A stretch of 64,000 nucleotides of DNA, taken from contig NC_016473.1 of the NCBI RefSeq assembly GCF_000226095.1, positions 3,224,001 to 3,288,000 on the forward strand, read 5' to 3'. Made by a program: the position numbers and the translations under genes. The stretch comes from Thermothelomyces thermophilus ATCC 42464. Taxonomy: Eukaryota > Ascomycota > Sordariomycetes > Sordariales > Chaetomiaceae. This document shows, piece by piece, positions 57,442 to 64,000 of this stretch (positions within the stretch are counted from its first letter, which is position 1; each line of letters starts with the position of its first letter). Below the pieces are notes generated by a model. That model was not told the DNA's origin and did not search any database. It saw nothing but the letters and a program-made list of their open reading frames with translations.

Positions 57442-59708
57442 TCAACGGCGACTTCGCCCTTTGTCGGCATGATGATACGTCTGGTCGTCGTAAACGTAGC
57501 CAGCATTCCCTCTGCGGTCATCATGCGCTCTGCCGTGATGATGAGACGTTTCGCCGGGGGTAACATAGGTGTAATACTTGTCAATGTCGTCGGCGCGCTT
57601 TTCCCGCCTAGTCCTGTTGTGCCTGTCGTCCACATGCATCTCGGCCATCCCCGTGCTCAGATCGTCGACGTACACCGCCTTGGTGCGACCCTTTGTGGGC
57701 CCTCTCGAAGGACTCCTCCGGGGTTTTGAACGATCCCTCTTTGGGTCCCTCGGGCCTCTCGAACGATCTCTCGGGGCTCTCGAACGATCTCTTGGGGCTC
57801 GCGAAGGATCCGGATACTTCGTCCGTCCCTCACGTGCATCCCGAGGATCCGGATACCTTGTCCGTTCCTCACGTGCGTCCCGAGGATCCGGATACCTCGT
57901 CCGTTCCTCACGTGCGTCCCGAGGATCCGGATACTTCGTCCGTCCCTCACGTGCGTCCCGAGGATCCGGATACCTCGTCCGTTCCTCACGTGCGTCCCGA
58001 GGATCCGGATACCTCGTCCGTTTCTCACGTACGTCCCGAGGATCCGGATACTTCATCCGTCCCTCACGTGCATCCCGAGGATCCGGATACCTTGTCCGTT
58101 CCTCACGTGCGTCCCGAGGATCCGGATACCTCGTCCGTTCCTCACGTGCATCCCGAGGGTCCGGATACCTCGTGCGTCCCTCACGTGCGTCCCGTGCAGG
58201 ATCTGGATACTTCGTCCGTCCCTCACGTGGGTCCCTATCGCCTTGGTAGCCTCGTGCCTGTACCGCGGGCTGCGGAACGCCGCCGCCGTACCTGGCTTGC
58301 TGGAGATGTTTCTCGCGGAGCTGGTCGAGGCGCTTCTGCTCCTCTTGATATTTCTCCCATCTAGCAAGATCGCGCCGCCATGCCTCCTTTCCCATATCGT
58401 GATGTCTCTTGGCCGTCGCTTTCACCTGATTCGAATACTTTTGATCTCTGCCAACCATGTCAGCGGCCCATTCTCGTTTTGTTCGTGCCACACTGTTGCT
58501 CACTCTATGATTTGCTGCACGTGTTGTTTGTAGTTTGATAGCTTCTCCAGATGATACTTGGCCCTATTTGCGGCCGCCACCCTCAGGGGCCAGAGCGTTT
58601 GGATCAGCTCCTCTGAATCCGGGCGCTGCGAGGCATCGTGGTTTAGGCAGCGATCCACGAGGTCCTGCAGATCCCTGCCGTAATACTTGGATATATCTTT
58701 AAACTTCTGCCGCAATGGGTCTGCTTCCTCGGGCCAATCCCCTGTGCACATGACGTAGACGAGGACGCCGAAGCTGTAGATATCAGCCATGAGTGACTGA
58801 TGATTGTGGTGAACCAGTTCGGGCGCGCTGATGCCTTTGGTCCATTTGGGTTTCATCCCAACCACGGTGTAATTTGACCTCAGGTTCTCATCGTTAAGAT
58901 TTCGTGAGAGGCCGAAATCAGTCAAGAGGGCTAACGGGTCATCTCGGTCAGACTTCCGAAACACGATGTCGAACAGCTCCTGGATATTCTTTTCGTCCTT
59001 GGTGTCCAGGATCTCCCCGCTTGTCAATCGACACAGGGCAGAGTTCATGCGCGGGGTAATCTTGTGGGTAAGCAAGACGTTGTCGAGCTTGAGGTCCCGA
59101 TGCATGATGCCCTTTGCGTGAATCTCGCTGAGCCCAAAGGCCACCTCGCAGGCTAGATGGAAAACGAGGAACGGATGGACGATATCCCAGTGTTTCTCCT
59201 CTAGAATATCCCCGTGTTTCCCATCTAGAATATCGTACGTGAAATCGTAGAGGTCCCCGCCGCGGAAAAGATCCATGTAGACAAAAAGCAACTTCCTTTC
59301 CCTGTTGAACGAGGCGTCGCGCAGGTGAGCAACGTGTTGTGTTCCGCGACTCGCGTCCAACCAGACTACCAGCTCCCGTCCTCTCATGCCTGCTTGGTGG
59401 TCGGTTTCCACTTTTTGCACCTTACAAGCCAGTTTCTAAGGCAGGCGAGGCATGTTAGTACTACTCATGTCCGGCTGGGGGCATCAGCACTGCAATTAGG
59501 TGGGAAGGGCCGGGGGGGAGGGGGGGGGGGGGGGAAGCGTCGGCGGTAGTTCAATGTTAATTACCTCGCCAGTTCTACGGTCGATCACCCGGTAAACTGT
59601 ACCATATCCTCCACTGCCTAGTTTTTTGTCACGTTGATAGAGATTTCCGTCATCGTCGTTGATGAGCCTGAGCTGCATCGTGTCGTTCTCGTTCTTGGAT
59701 CGGGACAT
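57442..59708 (-). CDS. Protein kinase with long 13-residue tandem-repeat tail
   Basis: Three exons (59708-59565, 59435-58504, 58447-57442) give 693 aa with all phases matching. Exon 1 has the glycine loop LGSGGYGTVY (residues 30-39). Exon 2 begins KLACKVQKVETD with the ATP-binding K53, the catalytic loop MHRDLKLDN (D162), about 45 inserted residues, then TDFGLSR (D221), SAPELVHHN and DIYSFGVLVYVM, so the kinase should be active. The second intron (58503-58448, 56 nt, GTGAGC, branch GCTGAC, acceptor GGCAG) removes an in-frame TGA and links YKQHVQQIIE to DQKYSNQVKATAKRHH. After a charged helix (WEKYQEEQKRLDQLREKHLQ) come 11 copies of RDAREERTRYPDP (residues about 430-572), an Arg/Ser/Pro stretch (RAPRDRSRGPRDPKRDRSK) and a His/Tyr-rich end. 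The substrate is unknown; the family position is unclear. Confidence 0.85.
57806..58236 (-). repeat. 11 x 39-bp coding tandem repeat in the kinase tail
   Basis: Each 39-bp unit encodes a variant of RDAREERTRYPDP. Units 3-11 fall into three sets of three with the order (EERTRY or EKRTRY), EERTRY, EGR(T/M)KY, that is a 117-bp higher-order period. Unit length is a multiple of three, so copy-number change keeps the frame. Each unit carries a GGATCCGG at the PDP codons. Confidence 0.95.
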
Positions 59709-59856
59709 TGGGAATAGGAGGACGGGTAATCACAACGCGCTAAGATGGATGACGTAGCAGGGAGCGGTTTGAGATATAAGATTAGAGAGAGACAGGCAGG
59801 GAGAGGCGGATAGAGACAGACAGACAAACAGCCAGACAGAGAGACAGACAGAGGGC

Positions 59857-59868
59857 GAGAGAGAGAGA

Positions 59869-59931
<63 letters not shown>
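59857..59931. repeat. (GA)n microsatellite
   Basis: About 75 bp of nearly pure GA with two AA interruptions, 150-220 bp upstream of the kinase ATG and thus in its promoter or leader. Confidence 0.9.
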
Positions 59932-59934
<3 letters not shown>

Positions 59935-60739
59935 AGATGTAAAAGCGAGAGGAAATGAGCCACTGCGGTGCCAGCCCGCAAAGCTCTCACTGGAAGCAAG
60001 GACGCGAAGGTAGGATGAGGTTGTGATGATCTGGTAAGACGGGAAAAGAGGGTGGTTCGGACTACATGTTTATTGCATTTATACCCGCTCAACCCGCCAT
60101 GCCGCCTGGGCTTCTACACCTGCCATACGGAATTCAGGTGGCTAGGGATGTATGTGGGCAGGTCCCAGAGAGTGGTGTGAAATGGCGTGGATCATGACAA
60201 CTTCTCCAGCTTCGGCCGGGAGCGAGTATGCGAAACATTTGTGGAACGAGGCCGCTGCTGGCCGGGCCTCTTCTCAAGGCCGCATTCACCACGTCCAGCA
60301 GCTTGTGTGGCCATAGGAGCAATCCTCAGCTAAGGTTGGTGAAGCTGAGATGGGACTAGGTCTACATAACGTACAAACACGTTTGTGCATGATGCTAATA
60401 TGCATCGCATATCCATGAGTGCACCTAGATGCCTTGAATGAATTACAGTAATTACCCGGTGTTTGGTATGGGCATGTATCAGGTGCTTCGGGCACGTGAA
60501 GTTAAGGAGTAAGCCGAGGTACCACCGCTAAAACATATACTGTACTGTATGTAATGTACCGTACATACCAGACAATCTGTATACCTATCTTACATAATAT
60601 ATGTGTAGTATCTTCGGGTTACGCACCTTGCATTATATACGGATTACCTAGAGCAATAAGTTAACACTAAAAGTTTAGCAATAATCACTAATCAGTGCTG
60701 GTCTGACATGGATCGCCTACGAGGCTGTTCGTGATCGGT

Positions 60740-60777
60740 ATATACTGTAAGTATGTATGTATGTATGTACAGTATAT
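60740..60777. repeat. Inverted repeat flanking GTAT repeats
   Basis: Ten-base arms ATATACTGTA (60740-60749) and TACAGTATAT (60768-60777) flank an 18-nt spacer of AGTATG/TATG units. A similar TATGTATATACAGTA word follows at about 60791. Confidence 0.6.
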
Positions 60778-61908
60778 GCATTGGTAAAGTATGTATGTAT
60801 ATACAGTAGGTACCTCATATGAGTGCTCGTGCACGCTATAGGTACCTAGCATGGCCGCACTTCTCCACTCCATCCCCGCGTTTCATCCGACTTTGTCTCG
60901 GGTCGATGTTTTAAAAGGTCCCGGATTCTCCAACACTGTAGGCCCAAGGCCCTGGGAATCTTGACTGATTGACAACATGACCAGCCCCGAACGTGTTTGG
61001 GCTGGTATTCAAGGTATTCAAGCAGACGCGGACCATGGCGCGACCTAACGAGACACAAAGTCGTCGCCCGACCTCTAACCTTGTCAGGTTAGCATCCAAG
61101 CTACGGTACCCTAAGAGGCCTGTCCGTTTGTGATCCACCCCGCGCGTTGGAATCGCCCCTAAAAAGAACAAAAATCTTAGCTTTGTAACTTGGGGCTAGT
61201 ACTGCTGTATGCTGTGATAGAAGGGACTGGATGATGGCAATGCGACGTATTTCCCCTCGAAATTGTCCGATATAATTATATATGGTGAGATATTTTCACT
61301 TTTTTAACCGACCAACTTTGGTTACTTCCTAATATGTTTTTTTCCCAACTGCCAACATAACGTTTCAACGCACAAACAGTCCACCATCTACACGCGCAAT
61401 GTTTGATTAATTACAGAGGTATATGCCTCAAGATACATAGAATTTGGATCTACTAGGTGATTGATGATACGGACAATACGCGTCTAGATACTGATTAACA
61501 GCCATACCTTAGGTATTTAGCGCTCCTGCAATTTTTCGAAGTAATTATTTCTGGCGTATCTTAGCTTCCCTTGGTGAAATTACTCGTCGAGAATAATCTA
61601 GATAATTAATTAATCATCAAAGTCTCTACACGTAAATTGGGTAGTGGACTTGGGATCTAATCACGTATGTTGTTTGCTGAATTTCTTTTCTTGGGAGCGA
61701 ATTTAAAGGGGGTGTGCAGGCCCCAATAACAAACGAGTGCAAACGTTTGTTAGTCACAGTACTACATGCTCGTAGGGAAAGATGTAATTAATGGCTCCAA
61801 CTTTGAGAGTAAAAAATAGGCATATAGGTATTTATGCTCGCTCCTAATAATCCGTACTATGTTTGATGGCACAAATGCCAGGAAAAGCATGCCGCTTCCG
61901 CTCCTGAT

Positions 61909-62312
61909 TCAAGCGTTCGTTGTCGTGCCGCCCTGGGCATTAATTATGATCCGCGAGAGATTGGATTGCACCTCGGCAGATAGCGAGTTCTTCCCAGGCG
62001 GGTGTCCGAGGGCTCGAGACTATTCTTTTTCCCGATTGTTCATTACATGAATAGACTGTGCGATCGGGGTATTAATGGTAACCATAAACGTAATCCTGGT
62101 AACACAAAGAAATGTTAGGGCAAAACGCACCTCGAAGTGCTGGATCTTCTTGGCATCCTCCTTGGTCACCTCGAAGCTCGGCTTGCGGGCGACGCCGCCG
62201 GCGACCTGCAAGAAGTTCTGCTGGCGGTCGTGCAGGCCCTGGGCGGTGGCGGCGGGCCCGCCCTTGATGGGCTCCCGCCGGGTCATGTCGGACTCAGCAT
62301 GGGCGATGGTGT
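61909..62312 (-). CDS. Seed-maturation (SMP)-like protein, 5' end unresolved
   Basis: The exon 62312-62131 reads TIAHAESDMTRREPIKGGPA, ATAQGLHDRQQNFLQVAGGV and KPSFEVTKEDAKKIQHFE, matching SMP/LEA-like stress proteins of filamentous fungi, which repeat an A-x-S/D, GGP-x-A-x-A-Q and T-x-x-D-A motif. A 111-nt intron (62130-62020, GTGCGT...GAATAG, phase 0) leads to SRALGHPPGKNSLSAEVQSN and a stop at 61909-61911. The exon begins at an acceptor (CCCGCAG, 62313) and needs one more base from an upstream exon, so the true N-terminus lies further upstream, perhaps within 62330-62580; alternatively ATG 62286 is the start. The C-terminal end after EVQSN is less certain. The likely role is desiccation or spore stress, by analogy. 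Confidence 0.72.
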
Positions 62313-63207
62313 CTGCGGGTAGTAATAATTTAGTGACGAGGGGAGCGGGCGGGCGGACGAGAGGGTGTTGCTGCTGTCGACGCGGCTGCTTCTTCGCTCG
62401 CTGGATCTCTGTCGTGGTGGTGACGGCGTCCGCAGTGGCGGAGTGTTGGTGGTGGAGGACGAGGTGGACGAGGACGGGCGGTCGGACTCGGTCCAGAGAT
62501 GGAAGACTTCGACGTGCTGCATTTCACTTGGAATTCTTATCTGTCGCACCGTCGTTGCAACCAAACGGTTGTGGATCAATTATCTAAATGTGCATAGTGT
62601 CGCCTGGCTTCTCTCTCGCGCCTCTATGATATCATCCCGTTGGATCGCCCGATCGTTCTAGTCCAATTGACGTTTATTGTGGGTCTTCTATCCTTGGATT
62701 GACTGCATCGTCCGGCTTGATGTGTTGAGGGATCTAATTACACAGTCCCGCAGGCAGTCAACGTCCCGGTCACCAGAACCCAAAATTTGTAGAGCACTTC
62801 GTCGCGCATTCGCTTCTAAATCTCGTCTTCTTTTGGGAGGTACCACAAGAACCATCCGAATATGCTCAGGGGCCGTTAGTGAGGCGGAGCCGGCGCCGAT
62901 CTCGCGGGTCCGGTCGGTCCGATCCGGCTGGACCCACATTGCCGGACATAATAGTGCCCGCATGCTCCTGTGCGTACCAAGCGAAAGTGGATGTCCTGTG
63001 TGTGTGGTACAGACTGAGTTTGATTACAGTATGGACTAGTAGTATGACAAAAAGAAAAAAAATATGTAAATACAAATAATATACCAAAAACTAACCCCCC
63101 AGCTTTGACGCAATACAGTTATTCTCGCACAAACTGGGCATATTTACACGGGACATTATGACCAGGCAGACAAGTCACGTAATTATACCCAGAAATACCC
63201 AACCACA
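62313..63207. other. Spacer between the SMP-like and con-6 genes
   Basis: Probably contains the first exon and promoter of the SMP-like gene. A minus-strand Ser/Thr-rich frame (62283-62579, with an ATG in MQHVEVFHLWTESD) is the best candidate for its 5' part but is unproven. Nothing else is recognised. Confidence 0.4.
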
Positions 63208-63827
63208 CTACTCGACCGTTTCTCCCAAGGCCCTCAGCTTCTCCCGATCCGCCTCTTTGGCCTTTTCCGAGACATGCGGGTTCTTGAGCGCAGCCTTTAG
63301 CCCGCGGATCCTACACACACGAGACTGTTAGCACGACTTTAATGTCTCCCGTCTCCCCTCACACTCTCCCTATGTCTCTCTTCTCTCGCACCATCGCACA
63401 ACAGGGTGGTGTTTGGGCCAGGCGAGGGCGCTGCTCACACGTTTCCCCTTTCTTTGTCGTCGACCATCTGCTGCAGGCCGCTGGTGTCGCCGCCCGTGTC
63501 GCCGCCGCCGGGTTCCCCGATCGAGGCCCTCCTTGGCTTCCTCCCGCTGGCGGGGTGGCCTTTGTCGGTCCCCGTCGACGACGGCGGGCCGCCCTCGTGG
63601 TGAGCGGGAGCCGCGTGCGGGTGCGAGGGCGGCCCGGTCGAGGAGCTCTTCTTGCCGGCACCGGCGGACGGCCGTCGGGCATGCGGCTCCGCCGGCTGGG
63701 ACGGCTCGATGTGCTCACCAAACTCGCTCTCTAGGAGCTCGCGGTCGTGCTGCTTGGCTTCCTCGGACACTCGGGGGTTGTTGAGGGCGGCCCTGAGGCC
63801 GCGCTCGCGGTTTCTGGAGTCGGCCAT
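63208..63827 (-). CDS. con-6: Conidiation protein Con-6 with two repeats
   Basis: Two exons (63827-63439, 63310-63208) encode 163 aa. Con-6 is a small hydrophilic protein that accumulates during conidiation in Neurospora and relatives. The first Con-6 unit is NRERGLRAALNNPRVSEEAK at residues 6-25, continuing QHDRELLESEFG. The second unit spans the splice site: after KERGNV come IRGLKAALKNPHVSEKAKEA and DREKLRALGETVE. The intron (63438-63311, donor GTGAGC, acceptor GTGTAG) is 128 nt and in phase. The two units are separated by about 95 residues rich in Gly, Pro, Ser and His (SSSTGPPSHPHAAPAHHEGG), much longer than in the compact classic Con-6. ATG 63827 (MADSRN) was chosen over upstream in-frame codons because it directly precedes the first repeat. 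Confidence 0.88.
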
Positions 63828-64000
63828 TTGCTGAATGATGCTTTTATTATTTTTGTCTTCGCTTTCCGGTTCCTCTCCTCTCAGGGGAGACAAGTAGTAA
63901 GAGACAAGAGTACGGAATAATAGAACAAGACCGAGCAAGAAGGTCATGCATGAGAGTGGGCTGATGTGATATAATACCGCACAGGCAAAATGTGGCACGT
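63828..64000. other. Upstream region of con-6
   Basis: Presumed leader and promoter of con-6, cut off by the end of the window. The frame stays open upstream, but no recognisable domain is present. Confidence 0.5.

Larger units (their letters stand above)
59709..61908. other. 2.2-kb repeat-rich intergenic region
   Basis: Contains the kinase promoter, a long GA microsatellite, GTAT tetranucleotide runs and an inverted repeat at 60740-60777. The right part is AT-rich. No gene is supported. Confidence 0.5.

Noticed and set aside
57578-58364. Two 223-codon plus-strand repeat proteins antisense to the kinase tail
   Set aside because: A 39-bp repeat without stops stays open in several frames on both strands. 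Only the minus frame joins the kinase with correct splicing.
1-64000. Secondary-metabolite gene cluster suggested by the ABC transporter, FAD oxidase, zinc-finger regulator and SDR relic
   Set aside because: No polyketide synthase, NRPS or terpene synthase is present, and the genes are scattered among housekeeping genes over 30 kb.

Overview
This window looks like nuclear DNA of a filamentous ascomycete, most likely a sordariomycete (Sordariales/Chaetomiaceae-like; the species cannot be named from sequence alone). The genes are GC-rich and carry short introns (54-137 nt) with GTRNGT-type donors and CTRAC-type branch sites. Several families are typical of, or restricted to, filamentous fungi: Con-6, a PTH11/SAT4-type rhodopsin-like receptor, a Fungal_N-domain protein, an ABCC transporter and a C2H2/Fungal_trans regulator. 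I saw no operons, CRISPR arrays, rRNA or intact transposons. Splice models were built by hand and checked by codon phase; the complete multi-exon models all sum to a multiple of three.

Layout. 0-5 kb: a small membrane protein, a broken FHA-like fragment (1.4-1.9 kb), a broken multi-exon gene with duplicated W-rich motifs (2.4-4.2 kb) and a possible 48-aa membrane peptide. 7.2-7.7 kb: a tail-anchored-like protein. 11.8-25.8 kb: a dense conserved block with a 173-aa unknown, TRAPP subunit Trs31, the Hsp90 co-chaperone SGT1, ceramide glucosyltransferase, tRNA-splicing endonuclease subunit SEN2 and a full-length ABCC transporter. 27.0-28.0 kb: a decayed phosphatidylserine decarboxylase. 29.8-32.6 kb: a C2H2/Fungal_trans transcription factor. 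34.5-37.6 kb: an APH-like kinase and a GFA/CENP-V zinc protein. 38.2 kb: an intron-bearing tRNA-Ile(AAT). 38.5-39.0 kb: an uncertain two-frame gene. 40.4-44.6 kb: a secreted FAD-linked oxidase facing a Fungal_N protein with a retropepsin-like C-terminus. 46.3-48.2 kb: a DEAD-box helicase of the Mss116/CYT-19 type. 50.0-51.7 kb: a rhodopsin-like 7TM protein. 51.7-57.4 kb: gene-poor, with a decayed short-chain dehydrogenase. 57.4-59.7 kb: a protein kinase whose C-terminus is an 11-unit 13-residue repeat. 61.9-63.8 kb: a seed-maturation-like (SMP) gene and a Con-6 gene.

The housekeeping block covers vesicle tethering, protein folding, sphingolipid synthesis and tRNA splicing. Around it lies an accessory landscape with at least four decayed host genes and many long mononucleotide tracts, several of them inside introns. 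The tRNA-Ile has an intron of the kind cleaved by the SEN complex, whose SEN2 subunit is encoded 17 kb away; this is a functional link, not a cluster. The strongest leads are the kinase with a higher-order tandem repeat, the Fungal_N/protease-fold protein, the stop-free 3n intron in trs31 and the group of gene relics.
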